Shown: piece after piece, positions 54,967 to 63,926 of the stretch
Layout: each line of letters opens with the position of its first letter
Position numbering within the stretch: the stretch's first letter is position 1
Assembly (NCBI RefSeq): GCF_000986785.1
Contig: NZ_LAYY01000015.1
Location: 1-64,000 of the forward strand
DNA: 64,000 nt
DNA from: Mesobacillus campisalis
GTDB lineage: Bacteria; Bacillota; Bacilli; Bacillales; Cytobacillaceae
Reading direction: 5' to 3'
The notes under the pieces: generated by a model
The model's database searches: none
Told to the model about the DNA's origin: nothing
What the model saw: only the letters and a program-made list of their open reading frames with translations
Translations under genes and position numbers: made by a program

Positions 54967-55773
54967 CTATCGTTTCGAAGCTCTGTATCCGGCTGCTTTG
55001 GCCTCTTCCTCCGAACAGAACCAGACTATATTGTGCTCTGATACTTCATCGTAATAATTGCCTGAAGGCACATGGTAAATTTTTGAGTTTCTGTTTCCTT
55101 TTATCTTCCCTTCACACGTACCATCACTTGCTGCTTCGGGAACTTCGCTTTGCTGTTCTGCTGCCTCGGAAGCATATCCCTTTTCCAGGACATAATCCTC
55201 AATGCTCCAGATACCATTCCCCGCTGTTTCCGCTTTTCGCTGAACTTCACGGAATGTGTCCACATATTTCGTATTTGGCGGAAAAACGGCGACCCTTGCC
55301 AATCCTTCTTCAATCAAAGTCTGATTGAAGAGCTGCTCTCCAAGCCAAACGTAGGCAAGAACACGGCCATAGCGGTCCCTTTCCTGGACATCCAGTTCAA
55401 GAAGAACGTCCTTGCCTGTCAGCCGGGAAGTCGTGAATTCCGAAGCTTCCTTGCCAAATGGCTGTACACCCAGCTTCGGGTGCTTCGTCTCAGGGGTATC
55501 AATCAAGGTCATCCTTACTGTTTCTTCCCGCCCATTATCGAGCCTTACCTTGAAGGTATCCCCGTCTACCACCGAAAGAACTTTTCCCCTAAGGCCCTCG
55601 ATGTCCTCGTTAACAGGACTGTCCACTATTTCTTTGGCCTGATTCCGGCTTTCTGGTGATCGTTCCTGGGGAGCAGACTGGTCCTCTGTCTGACGAGGCT
55701 CCTCGACAACACCGCCACAGCCTGCCAAAATAAACAGCAGCACTATCAAACTTGCAAACAAATAATTTCTCAT
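54967..55773 (-). CDS. thermonuclease-type nuclease lipoprotein
   Basis: The 268-aa protein starts at the ATG at 55773 with AAGGAG upstream. A lipobox ILAGC (Cys near 18) and a Gln/Ser/Pro linker precede a staphylococcal nuclease domain (VVDGDTFKVRLDNG to LARVAVFPPNTKY). The C-terminal CEGKIKGNRNSKIYHVPSG to WFCSEEEA segment is a small zinc-binding-like module often found with these nucleases. It is exported and anchored, and probably degrades DNA outside the cell. Confidence 0.88.
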   Translation of the reverse strand: MRNYLFASLIVLLFILAGCGGVVEEPRQTEDQSAPQERSPESRNQAKEIVDSPVNEDIEGLRGKVLSVVDGDTFKVRLDNGREETVRMTLIDTPETKHPKLGVQPFGKEASEFTTSRLTGKDVLLELDVQERDRYGRVLAYVWLGEQLFNQTLIEEGLARVAVFPPNTKYVDTFREVQRKAETAGNGIWSIEDYVLEKGYASEAAEQQSEVPEAASDGTCEGKIKGNRNSKIYHVPSGNYYDEVSEHNIVWFCSEEEAKAAGYRASKR

Positions 55774-55825
55774 CCCGCACTCCTTTAAATCAAAACTCAC
55801 GATTGCTATTTTACCACACAAACAA

Positions 55826-55885
55826 AAAGCGTGCCTGACCCCCGGTGCGGTAACGCGTTACCGCATCGGGGGTCAGGCACGCTTT
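55826..55885. repeat. REP-like GTCAGGCACG palindrome
   Basis: A near-perfect inverted repeat with arms of about 28 nt and one mismatch is built around GGGGGTCAGGCACGC. It is directly downstream of the iron permease stop codon and so can double as its terminator. The core GTCAGGCAC also occurs at 63851-63926. Confidence 0.88.
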
Positions 55886-55899
55886 AGTCAGATGAAGCT

Positions 55900-57540
55900 T
55901 CAGTGTTGTTCTTTTTCCAGGATGACGTGGAAGAAGAAGATGGACAAGCCGCTGATGATGATGATCAGGAGCGAGGCAATCGCTGCTTCCTGGATCATTT
56001 CATCGCTCGCATACTGGAACGCTTTCGTCGCAAGCGTGTAGAAATTAAATGGCTGAAGAATCAGGGTTAATGGCAGTTCCTTCAATATATCGACAAATAC
56101 GAGGATGAAGCCGCTGAACACTGCCCCTTTGATCATTTTCAGGTCCACTTTAAAAAAGGTCTTTGTAACCGGCATGCCGAGCAGGCGCGACGCTTCCGTG
56201 AACGAACGCCCAACCTTCTCGAACCCTGCCTCAATGGAGTTGTAGCCGATGGCAAGAAACCTGATCACATAGGCGAAAATCAGCATGCTGACACTCAAGC
56301 TTAAAATCAATGTCGGCTGCAGGCCGATTGCCTCGTAAAATGTAAACAGCTTTTTATCCAGCGCAATAAAAAGAGTGATGACCCCTATGGCAATAACAGC
56401 CCCAGGCATCGAATAGCCAAGGATCGTCACCCTGGACATGGCTTTTGCCACCCTTCCATCCGTGAGCCTTGTATAATTCCCGATTATCAGCGCTGCTGCG
56501 ACAATCACGCTCGCCGCAATCACTGCGACAAACACCGAGTTCCAAATCAGCCGGAAGAATTCCCCGGTAAAAATAAGCTCATAGGTCATGACGGCCCAAT
56601 GTACAAGCTGAACAAACGGAATCAGGAAAGCGAGTGAAAAGATGGCAAGGAAATAGGCGAACATTCCCCAGCCCTTCAGGCCGGTTAGCTCCATTTTTTG
56701 AATAGGGCGTACTTTGGAAGTGGAGAAGCTATATTTTTTCCGCCCTCTAAACAGTTTTTCAAGGACCAGAATCACAATGACAATGCTCATTAGAATTCCT
56801 GCAAGCCGGACAGCCGAGCCATGGTCCCCCATGCCGAACCAGGCCTGGAAAATGGCGGTACTGAAGGTTGGAATCCCGAAATACTTGACGACTCCAAAAT
56901 CATTCAGGACTTCCAGGACCACAAGGCTTGCTCCGCCAATGATCGCCGTGCGGGAAATGGGGATGACCACCCGGTAAAAGATTTCAAACGAAGAGCTGCC
57001 AAGCAGCCTCGCATTTTCAATCAGCGAAGCTGCCTGTTTTTCCAGAAAGCTCCTTGTGATGATATACACGTACGGAAACAAAAACATCGTGAAGATAAAC
57101 ACGGCTCCAGGCATTGTCATGATGTCAAAGTACTTTTGCTGGACCTGGACATCAAAGGAATTCCTCAAAGTGGTCTGGATGACGCCAGTGTAGTTTAAAA
57201 TACCATGGTAGGTATAGGCTCCTATGTAAGGTGGTATCGCCAGCGGCAAAACGAGCGCCCATTTAAAGAAATTTTTAAAAGGAAAGTCATAGGCCGAGAC
57301 AAACCACGAAGCGCTCACGCCAATCAGGATGGTAAACAGCGCCGTGAAGATTACGAGAGTCAAAGTATTGAATATATAGCTTTTCAGGAGAAACTCTTTA
57401 ATATGGTACCAATTCTCATTGGGGGGCGTGAATAGCTGGGCGAATACAGAGATGTTTGGCAGGAGAATGATCAGAACAAACAATAATGTGAGCACAGCCC
57501 ATCCATTTAGGTGCATTTTCAAGTTTCTTACCCACTGCAT
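55900..57540 (-). CDS. iron ABC transporter permease, FbpB-like
   Basis: The protein is about 546 aa if started at the ATG at 57540 (AAGAAGG upstream); the open frame continues upstream without a good ribosome binding site. About twelve membrane spans form two homologous halves, with EAA-like loops in ARLLGSSSFEIFYRVVIP and ASRLLGMPVTKTFFKVDLK. This duplicated permease is typical of ferric-iron (FbpB/FutB) importers. The Fur box upstream supports iron uptake. No binding protein or ATPase gene is next to it. Confidence 0.85.
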   Translation of the reverse strand: MQWVRNLKMHLNGWAVLTLLFVLIILLPNISVFAQLFTPPNENWYHIKEFLLKSYIFNTLTLVIFTALFTILIGVSASWFVSAYDFPFKNFFKWALVLPLAIPPYIGAYTYHGILNYTGVIQTTLRNSFDVQVQQKYFDIMTMPGAVFIFTMFLFPYVYIITRSFLEKQAASLIENARLLGSSSFEIFYRVVIPISRTAIIGGASLVVLEVLNDFGVVKYFGIPTFSTAIFQAWFGMGDHGSAVRLAGILMSIVIVILVLEKLFRGRKKYSFSTSKVRPIQKMELTGLKGWGMFAYFLAIFSLAFLIPFVQLVHWAVMTYELIFTGEFFRLIWNSVFVAVIAASVIVAAALIIGNYTRLTDGRVAKAMSRVTILGYSMPGAVIAIGVITLFIALDKKLFTFYEAIGLQPTLILSLSVSMLIFAYVIRFLAIGYNSIEAGFEKVGRSFTEASRLLGMPVTKTFFKVDLKMIKGAVFSGFILVFVDILKELPLTLILQPFNFYTLATKAFQYASDEMIQEAAIASLLIIIISGLSIFFFHVILEKEQH

Positions 57541-57661
57541 TGATTGAACCTTCTTCCCATCCTGTTGTAGGCATCCCCTGCTTTTGACCGGCAGCTGTAT
57601 GCATTCGTGTGTTGCCCATCCTAAAAACCCTTGCAATCTATCATAACGCTTTTCAGTTTAA

Positions 57662-57682
57662 TTATAATGAAAATCATTCTCA
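57662..57682 (-). promoter_or_regulatory. Fur box of iron permease
   Basis: TGAGAATGATTTTCATTA on the minus strand matches the Fur consensus closely, 120 bp before the permease start, next to AT-rich promoter-like sequence. Confidence 0.85.
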
Positions 57683-57777
57683 AGTCAATTCAAGTTCAAG
57701 GTGTTTCCTAAGTAATAAATGACAATATAGTGAAAACCAGCTGCCGCTCAGCCAAGGGACCGTTAGAGCAAACGCTT

Positions 57778-58416
57778 TTATACCAGATGATGCTTGACGG
57801 CATACAGGGCGGCCTGTGTCCTGTCGGCAACCTCAAGTTTGCCAAGCAGGTTGGAAACATGCGTTTTTACGGTTTTTTCGGTAATGAACAAGGCTGCCGC
57901 AATTTCTTTGTTGCTTTTCCCTGATGCGATTTCCCGAAGGACTTCCCTTTCCCTTTTAGTCAGCTGTTCCGCCAGCTGGTTCTCCTTTCTCCGTTCGTTG
58001 GACAAGTTGGCGAGAAGCTGTGAAGTGGCCTTCGGATGAAGCTGGCTTTCCCCGGCCATCATCTTTCGGATGCATACCACCAGGTCATCCGGTTCAATAT
58101 CCTTAAGCTGATACCCTGAAGCGCCTGCTTCCATGGCAGGCAGCACATGGTCCTGGTCGGAAAAGCTGGTAAGGATCATAATTTTTATTTCAGGCTGCTC
58201 CTTCTTGATGATTTTCGTCGCCTGTATTCCATCCATCACCGGCATGACAAGGTCCATCAATATCAGGTCAGGTTTTTGAGTCCTGGCCAGTTCAACCGCT
58301 TCTTTGCCGTTCCCTGCTTCCCCGATAATTTCAAAATCATGCTGGGTCCGCAGAAAAAAGACCAATCCCCTTCTGACAATATGATGGTCATCGGCAATCA
58401 AAATTTTCGTTCCCAT
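57778..58416 (-). CDS. yhcZ: LuxR-type response regulator, YhcZ-like
   Basis: This 212-aa protein has a receiver domain with phospho-acceptor Asp in LILMDLVMPVMDG and a C-terminal LuxR helix-turn-helix (LTKREREVLREIASGKSNKE). It starts 17 bp after the adjacent kinase. Together they look like B. subtilis YhcYZ. The target genes are unknown. The Asp, Thr and Lys positions are all present. Confidence 0.9.
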   Translation of the reverse strand: MGTKILIADDHHIVRRGLVFFLRTQHDFEIIGEAGNGKEAVELARTQKPDLILMDLVMPVMDGIQATKIIKKEQPEIKIMILTSFSDQDHVLPAMEAGASGYQLKDIEPDDLVVCIRKMMAGESQLHPKATSQLLANLSNERRKENQLAEQLTKREREVLREIASGKSNKEIAAALFITEKTVKTHVSNLLGKLEVADRTQAALYAVKHHLV

Positions 58417-58433
58417 ATTGTTTCTCTCTCCTT

Positions 58434-59549
58434 TTAAATAGGCAGTTCAATGGTGATTTCCGTTCCTTGCCCATGGCTGGACTTAAGATGAAACCTCCCT
58501 TTAAGCGCTTCTGTCCGCATCTTCATGCTCTTTAGGCCAAGAGAAGGCAGCTCGTGGTTTTCATCATGCTGAAAACCGCATCCATCATCCCGGATGCTCA
58601 TGACCACCGATTCATCGCTTATTTTAAAATGAAGGTGAACAATGGATGTCTGTGCATGCTTTTTGCAATTGGCCAATGCCTCCTGGCCGATTCGCCACAG
58701 TGCCTCCTCCACCCTTGCTGGAAAGGATGCAATACCCGTCACCTCTGCATGAATCGTCAGTCCCAGCATCCCTGCGTATTCCTTCAGGCTGCTTACCAAT
58801 CCCTTTTCCAGCCCACGGGGTTTCAACTGCCAAATGAGGCCCCGCATTTCTCCGAGTGCTTCCTGGGCGAGATCCTGGATATACCCAAAAGTTTCCCGGA
58901 CTTCTCCTGTGGACATTTCCATGCCGCCGCGTGCGGTCAGGGTGAGCGAAAAAAGCAGCTGATTGACCGAATCATGCAGATCCCTGGCAAGACGGTTCCG
59001 TTCAGCAAGCAATACTGTCTCCTGTTCCCGCTGTGTCAGGTGAATTCTTTTCAGCGCGGTCCCTATTTGGAAGGCTACCCCCTCGAGCAGGGCAAGTTCA
59101 TCGCTCCTGAACTCCTTTTTCTTTGGCGATCCAACATTCAGGAGACCGAACCGTTCGCCACCCGCCCGGAGTGGGACGGTTGCATGGTGGGTCAGCCCGC
59201 CGGTGTCTTCGCTTCCTTCTACAATCGCCTCTTCAATACGCTTGCATTCTATGATGTTAGTAGCCTTGGTTAATTGCTTTTTATAATAACGGCTGACACA
59301 CCAGCAATCTCCCTGGCACATCCTGCGTTTGTTTTCAGCTGACAATGCTGGCGGCAGATGTTCTTCCGCGGCAAGAACATGACGGCCGCTTTCATCTATA
59401 AGAAAGACCCAGCCTGTTTCAAGCCCGGTAAGATGCAGCAGTTTTTTTAACACCTGGGACAGCATGAGTTCGCTCTCCGTGCTTTCGTTCAATACCTCGG
59501 CAATTTCCTTCAGGATGCCGATTTCTTCGTATCTTGCGTCCATCGCCAT
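58434..59549 (-). CDS. yhcY: GAF-domain histidine kinase with Cys cluster, YhcY-like
   Basis: The 371-aa protein begins with a GAF domain and then HisKA_3 (LARDLHDSVNQLLFSLTL, the His near 200) and an HATPase domain (IRDDGCGF). No membrane segment is seen, so it is a cytosolic sensor. Its GAF domain carries CQGDCWC and a later Cys in IIECKRI, four cysteines of the kind that in S. aureus AirS hold a [2Fe-2S] cluster. Redox or oxygen sensing is thus likely but unproven. AGGAGG lies six bases before the start. Confidence 0.88.
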   Translation of the reverse strand: MAMDARYEEIGILKEIAEVLNESTESELMLSQVLKKLLHLTGLETGWVFLIDESGRHVLAAEEHLPPALSAENKRRMCQGDCWCVSRYYKKQLTKATNIIECKRIEEAIVEGSEDTGGLTHHATVPLRAGGERFGLLNVGSPKKKEFRSDELALLEGVAFQIGTALKRIHLTQREQETVLLAERNRLARDLHDSVNQLLFSLTLTARGGMEMSTGEVRETFGYIQDLAQEALGEMRGLIWQLKPRGLEKGLVSSLKEYAGMLGLTIHAEVTGIASFPARVEEALWRIGQEALANCKKHAQTSIVHLHFKISDESVVMSIRDDGCGFQHDENHELPSLGLKSMKMRTEALKGRFHLKSSHGQGTEITIELPI

Positions 59550-59639
59550 GAACTTCCTCCTAAATCGGTATCTTTTCCCATTATATCTGCTTTTTAAATA
59601 AAGAACCCTACTCTTTAAGGAGATACCCTGTACAAATCA

Positions 59640-59668
59640 GGCGGCTCCCCTGCTATGGAAAGCCGCCA
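59640..59668 (-). terminator. weak hairpin after yuiH
   Basis: GGCGGCT and AGCCGCC pair on the minus strand; only a short T-rich tail follows. Confidence 0.5.
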
Positions 59669-59693
59669 TTCTTCTCTTCTTATGGTGATGATT

Positions 59694-60293
59694 TTAACGA
59701 TACCTTTCTTCCTTAAAAGGATTGGCGGTCATCGAGTAGCCCATTTCCTCCCAGAATCCTGCTTCATCTTCTTTCATGAAACGGATGCCGGATACCCATT
59801 TGGTCCCTTTCCACAGGTAAAAGGTCTCCGGGGGAATAAACCGGAGCGGAAAGCCATGCTTTGGATCCAAATCGGCCCACTCGTTATGTTTATCCTTCCA
59901 GCGGAACACGAACAAGGAGTCATCTCCCAAAAGCTCTTTCAGAGGCAAATTCGCATTATACCCAAAGCGGTCACCATCGTAATAACCATAAATCTGGACG
60001 TAATTCACACCATCCTCGAGCTCTACAAGATTAAGCAGTTCGCGAAAAGGCACCCCCTCAAAGCTTGTTCCAAACTTTGACCACGTGGTGACACAATGCA
60101 TGTTCACAGTGGACACCCGTGTTGGCAGGCTCATGAATTCCCGATAAGTCAATAGGACCTCGTTTTTCACCTCGCCAAACAGCCTGAAGTTCCAGGTTGC
60201 TTCATCAAACTGATACACATCCCCAACGTGGAGGATTGGCCATTTCTCACTTTCGAATTGTCCTGGCGGCAGCTGTTTTTCCAACCAATTCAC
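59694..60293 (-). CDS. yuiH: sulfite oxidase-like molybdoprotein, YuiH-like
   Basis: This 199-aa protein is the molybdopterin-binding domain of the sulfite oxidase family, without the dimerisation domain. The Mo-ligating Cys lies in NMHCVTTWSKFG near residue 87. It matches B. subtilis YuiH. The natural substrate is unknown; the haem domain is not present. It is a single gene beside an SDR/QueA-like pair. Confidence 0.9.
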   Translation of the reverse strand: MNWLEKQLPPGQFESEKWPILHVGDVYQFDEATWNFRLFGEVKNEVLLTYREFMSLPTRVSTVNMHCVTTWSKFGTSFEGVPFRELLNLVELEDGVNYVQIYGYYDGDRFGYNANLPLKELLGDDSLFVFRWKDKHNEWADLDPKHGFPLRFIPPETFYLWKGTKWVSGIRFMKEDEAGFWEEMGYSMTANPFKEERYR

Positions 60294-60415
60294 CTTCCAT
60301 CTGATCTGTTTTTTTTATCATAGTGGTTTTGGCATAAAGGATGCAAGGAAACAGGTGCCTTCTCTGCCCGTTTTGGACTTCAGACCGAAGGTGAAATTCC
60401 ACAGCCATAGCCTGC

Positions 60416-61441
60416 TTATAAAATCAAATTCATATCACCAAATTCATGCCAAAGGTATCGGCTTTTAACTGCCTCCTGATAAGCGCACAGCAAATGGTGT
60501 TCCGAAACAAAAGCGGTAAGCATATCAAGATGGCTTGCTTTCGGTTCATGAAATCCGGTAAGGATGCCATCAGTTATGTTTAATCGGGTATCCCTGCTGA
60601 CGTAGAGATTTGTCGAACCTGAAAGCTTCCCGCCTTCTCCCACTGTTTCAATGGCGCGGACCACCGTCGTTCCTGCAGCAATGATTCGGCCGCCGGCAGC
60701 TTTTGTGCTGCTGATTTTCTGCATAACCTCTCCAGGAACATGATACGTTTCCTCATGTTCTTCAGGATGAAAATCAAAGTCTTCACCCAGGTAGCTCAGC
60801 CCGGTATGAAGCTGAATAAAGGCAATAGAGACGCCCATATTCTGCAGCTGAAAGAGCAGTTCCCAGCTGAATGCCCTCCCGGCTGACGGCATTTCCACCG
60901 AGCCTGGACTGCTGGCAAAAACAGTCTGGTAATAGTCGAGCTTCCATGGCTTTTCAATATATTCATAGGTAATCGGTTCGCCAATATCATAAAAGATGTT
61001 ATATAGCTCTGTGCCTGCTTGTGAAAAAAGGATGGACTTTATGGGTGAAGAGGCTTTCTCTCCCGTAATGACTCCTGAAAGTCCAGGTGAAAATTGCAAT
61101 GTATCCCCCACGCTTGCTCCGGCAGCGGCCACAAGCGCCTCCCAGGTGCTGTCATCCTTCCGCCTTGCCAGCCGAACTTCAACATCAGTGTCCATCAAGG
61201 CCTTCCCGCGTTTCCAGGTTCCTTTTAAAAGAGCGGGAACTGTTCTGCTTGAATTTAAAACAATCAAGTCTCCCGGCTTCAGATAATTCCCCAGCCGGAA
61301 GAAGGAATCATGAATCCTTCGCCCCGATATCCGGTCCAGCACCATCATCCGGACTTGATCCCTGCGGATGCCCCGTCTTTCAGGAGGCATCGAGGCGTTT
61401 AATTCCGGCGGCAGTTCAAAGTCAAGCTGAGCGGTTGTCAT
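60416..61441 (-). CDS. QueA-like S-adenosylmethionine:tRNA ribosyltransferase-isomerase paralogue
   Basis: The 341-aa protein starts at the ATG at 61441 with GGGAGG upstream. It resembles QueA throughout (LDFELPPELNASMPPERRG, IAFIQLHTGLSYLG, HVPGEVMQKI) but differs in conserved places, for example NSSRTVPA in place of NDTRVIPA. QueA makes the epoxyqueuosine side chain of tRNA from S-adenosylmethionine. This copy overlaps the SDR gene by 4 bp, unlike the usual ruvB-queA-tgt place, so a different substrate is possible. tgt is not in the window. Confidence 0.8.
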   Translation of the reverse strand: MTTAQLDFELPPELNASMPPERRGIRRDQVRMMVLDRISGRRIHDSFFRLGNYLKPGDLIVLNSSRTVPALLKGTWKRGKALMDTDVEVRLARRKDDSTWEALVAAAGASVGDTLQFSPGLSGVITGEKASSPIKSILFSQAGTELYNIFYDIGEPITYEYIEKPWKLDYYQTVFASSPGSVEMPSAGRAFSWELLFQLQNMGVSIAFIQLHTGLSYLGEDFDFHPEEHEETYHVPGEVMQKISSTKAAGGRIIAAGTTVVRAIETVGEGGKLSGSTNLYVSRDTRLNITDGILTGFHEPKASHLDMLTAFVSEHHLLCAYQEAVKSRYLWHEFGDMNLIL

Positions 61442-62172
61442 AGCGTATCCTCCCATCTAAATTGCTGTGCTTCAAACCGGAGCCCTGTGACACCATCCGA
61501 TTTTTCCGATCCAAGGTAAAGAAACACGTCTGTAAGGCTTTCCGGCTCGGCGAGTTGATAATCACACTCCGGAACAGCAAGGATATGCATTTGAGTATCC
61601 ATTTCCCCCGGGTCGACCATATTGACTTTGATTTTTGTTCCTTGCAGCTCATCGGCCCATGTCTCCGTAAGACCCTCCAGTGCAAATTTGGAAATTCCGT
61701 ATGCGCCCCAGCCAGCATACCCAGTATATCCGGCCTCCGATGTTACATTGATGATGCTGCCCATGTTTCTTTGAAGCATTCCTGGAAGCACTCGGCGCGT
61801 TACAAGAAAAGGCGAAAAGGCGTTTACCCTTAACACTTCCATAAAATCATCTACTGGATAATCCAGCAGCAAAGGCATTGGACTGGGACCGAGTATGGAT
61901 GCATTATTGATTAGAACGTCCACATGGCCAAATGTTTCCTCTGTCATGGCCGCAAAGCGTTCGACATCACGAGTATTCCCCACGTCTGCGCTGACAGCTA
62001 GCACTGTGCTTCCCAAAGCTTCTGCTTCCTCCTTAACCTTTAAAAGAGGAGCCAAGTTCCTGGCGCAGATGGAAAGGGAGGCGCCTTTCCTTGCAAAAGC
62101 CAGTGCCAGCGCCCGTCCAAGACCTCTTGAAGCACCTGTAATCATGACCACATTATTATTAAAATCATTCAC
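61438..62172 (-). CDS. short-chain dehydrogenase partner of QueA-like gene
   Basis: The 244-aa protein is a classical SDR: TGASRGLG (near 12-19), NNAS and YGISK. It shares the ATGA overlap with the QueA-like gene, so the two are translationally coupled. An oxidoreductase acting on the same compound is a fair inference, but no substrate is known. Confidence 0.85.
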   Translation of the reverse strand: MNDFNNNVVMITGASRGLGRALALAFARKGASLSICARNLAPLLKVKEEAEALGSTVLAVSADVGNTRDVERFAAMTEETFGHVDVLINNASILGPSPMPLLLDYPVDDFMEVLRVNAFSPFLVTRRVLPGMLQRNMGSIINVTSEAGYTGYAGWGAYGISKFALEGLTETWADELQGTKIKVNMVDPGEMDTQMHILAVPECDYQLAEPESLTDVFLYLGSEKSDGVTGLRFEAQQFRWEDTL

Positions 62173-62327
62173 TTTGATCTCTCCCTTTACGTTTTTTCAT
62201 CTGCTTTAAGCTTAACGGGTATGGAAGCATTTTCCCTCCATAAAAAGCAGGAACAATTTCTACTACTTTAGGATGAGAAATTGGACCTAGTTTCAAAATC
62301 TGTAAAAAAGTGTATTAAAGGAATAGT

Positions 62328-62458
62328 ACGAAAATATTTTCGTTTCAATCTATATATCTTTCGTTTCATTCCTCCCCCTAACCAGGATGTCATTCATTTT
62401 GATGTGACATCCTGGTCGTGGTGCGGAGAGCTTCTTTTCAAAGCTCTATCGTGGTGCG
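62328..62458 (+). promoter_or_regulatory. palindrome, hairpins and direct repeats upstream of ATP-grasp gene
   Basis: Within the 448-bp gap, ACGAAAATATTTTCGT (62328-62343) is a perfect 16-bp palindrome, followed by TTTCGTTTCA repeats. Then a 12-bp hairpin (62381-62392 with 62405-62416), the repeat CGTGGTGCG at 62417 and 62450, and a small hairpin AGAGCTT/AAGCTCT lie between. These could be an operator plus a leader structure. No tested element matches. The parts 62173-62327 and 62459-62620 hold nothing else I can support. Confidence 0.45.
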
Positions 62459-62620
62459 ATGCCTTCCCTTTTTGGTTTTAATACACAGCATGCTGATGCC
62501 ATTCAGAATGACGGTAACCTGGTCCCCTTTTATCCTAGTGAGGAAGGCCACCTGCTCATGCTGCTGCAGCCATCCTATCTTTTAAAAAACGAAAAAATTT
62601 CATAGTTTGGAGGAATGTCC

Positions 62621-63844
62621 ATGAAACAGCTAGCTTATGCCAAAACGTCGAGGCCCATCACCCTTCGTCCCTCTCACAGTATCGAAAGTCTTTATGGACA
62701 AGGATATGTTTATAATCCAAAGCTTTACTCCGAGGATTATTCGCATTTCTCCAGCGATGTTTTAAGTTTGGAAGCACTGACAGGCAGAGAGCTCAGTGTG
62801 GCTGGAGATGCACCTGTAATCTGCCATGCGGGCACCGTGACAGAGCCGGCATTGAGGCTGCTGCGAAAAGCCGGGTTAAAGGTTCCTGCCTCCCTTTATA
62901 CTTACAGCGATGAAGAGGGCTATCTGGAACTGCTTCAGCAGCTTGAGCATCTAAACAAAAAGGTGATCTTCCAATACCCGCATCCTTCAGAAAAGGTCTC
63001 TCCCGGGCTGCACTGGGTGGATCCTGCTGTGCATGCTTATCTTTGCGATAAACGAAGTATCCCCGATTTGGTTCCAAGTGGACATTTTCCCGAAAGAAGA
63101 ATGATGAGCCTTGCCGAGATTTTGGAGGAAAAACCGCAGCTGCCGCTTGTGTTGAAGTCCGGAGACGGCAGGCCGACATCAGGTGGCTGCGGCGTCATGC
63201 TCGTCCATGATGAACAGCAGCTAAACAGCGTCGACGAAGCTTTTTGTGACTTATCGAAAATCATTGTCGAAGAGCATATTGAGTATGATGAAAATATTTC
63301 CGTCCACTATGCCGTCAACCCTGATGGCGAAATCAGGTTTCTGGGAAAATCGGAGCAGATTGTCAATGAGGAAGGCTGCTTCCGCGGCAGCTGGATTTCG
63401 GTGGACATCGATGAAAAAATTGCGCCTATTGCTGAAATAGGGTACTGGGTGATGAAAAGGATTGCCGACACCGGCTATGTTGGCGTAGCGGGGTTCGATG
63501 TCCTGGTTAAGGGGGATCGATTCTACTTTATTGACTTGAACGTCCGCTTTAACGCTTCGACGTGCGGACTGCTGCTCTATCGTGATATCCAAAGAAACTA
63601 CGGAAAAAGTGTCATGAGACTGTGCAACCTGGAGTGGACAAGCTCTTTTGATGATCTCGTTCCTGTCGTGGAAAAATACATGGATTCTGGCCAGTTCGTC
63701 CCAGTTGGCTTTCTTGATGCCGACTATGTCCAATGCGGCAGCAGCACATCCAAAGTCGTCGGTCTGGTCATTGCACATTGCGCAGAAGAAGCCGAAACCA
63801 CCCTCACCCACATGGCACTAGACGGCCTCCATCCACGTGAATAA
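62621..63844 (+). CDS. orphan ATP-grasp family protein
   Basis: The 407-aa protein has GGAGG before the ATG at 62621. The N-terminal part resembles a pre-ATP-grasp domain, and the middle holds VLKSGDGRPTSGGCGVM (Lys and glycine loop) and the metal site FYFIDLNVRFNAST. ATP-grasp enzymes join a carboxylate to an amine through an acyl phosphate. No peptide precursor or partner gene is next to it. It ends against a REP-like palindrome. A natural-product or cell-wall ligase is possible but not shown. Confidence 0.8.
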   Translation: MKQLAYAKTSRPITLRPSHSIESLYGQGYVYNPKLYSEDYSHFSSDVLSLEALTGRELSVAGDAPVICHAGTVTEPALRLLRKAGLKVPASLYTYSDEEGYLELLQQLEHLNKKVIFQYPHPSEKVSPGLHWVDPAVHAYLCDKRSIPDLVPSGHFPERRMMSLAEILEEKPQLPLVLKSGDGRPTSGGCGVMLVHDEQQLNSVDEAFCDLSKIIVEEHIEYDENISVHYAVNPDGEIRFLGKSEQIVNEEGCFRGSWISVDIDEKIAPIAEIGYWVMKRIADTGYVGVAGFDVLVKGDRFYFIDLNVRFNASTCGLLLYRDIQRNYGKSVMRLCNLEWTSSFDDLVPVVEKYMDSGQFVPVGFLDADYVQCGSSTSKVVGLVIAHCAEEAETTLTHMALDGLHPRE

Positions 63845-63850
63845 CATTTT

Positions 63851-63926
63851 GGGGGTCAGGCACCCTTTAATAAACTAAAGCGGGTCAGGCACCCTTTACC
63901 AGAGTAAAGGGTGCCTGACCCGCTTT
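63851..63926. repeat. REP-like GGGTCAGGCACC palindrome cluster
   Basis: A first copy GGGGGTCAGGCACC is at 63851-63864 and then a perfect inverted repeat (23-nt arms, loop CAGA) covers 63877-63926. It lies just downstream of the ATP-grasp gene and may double as its terminator. Bases 63927-64000 show nothing further. Confidence 0.88.

Noticed and set aside
57541-57636. Longer N-terminus for the iron permease
   Set aside because: The extra 32 codons have no ribosome binding site and are polar rather than membrane-like.
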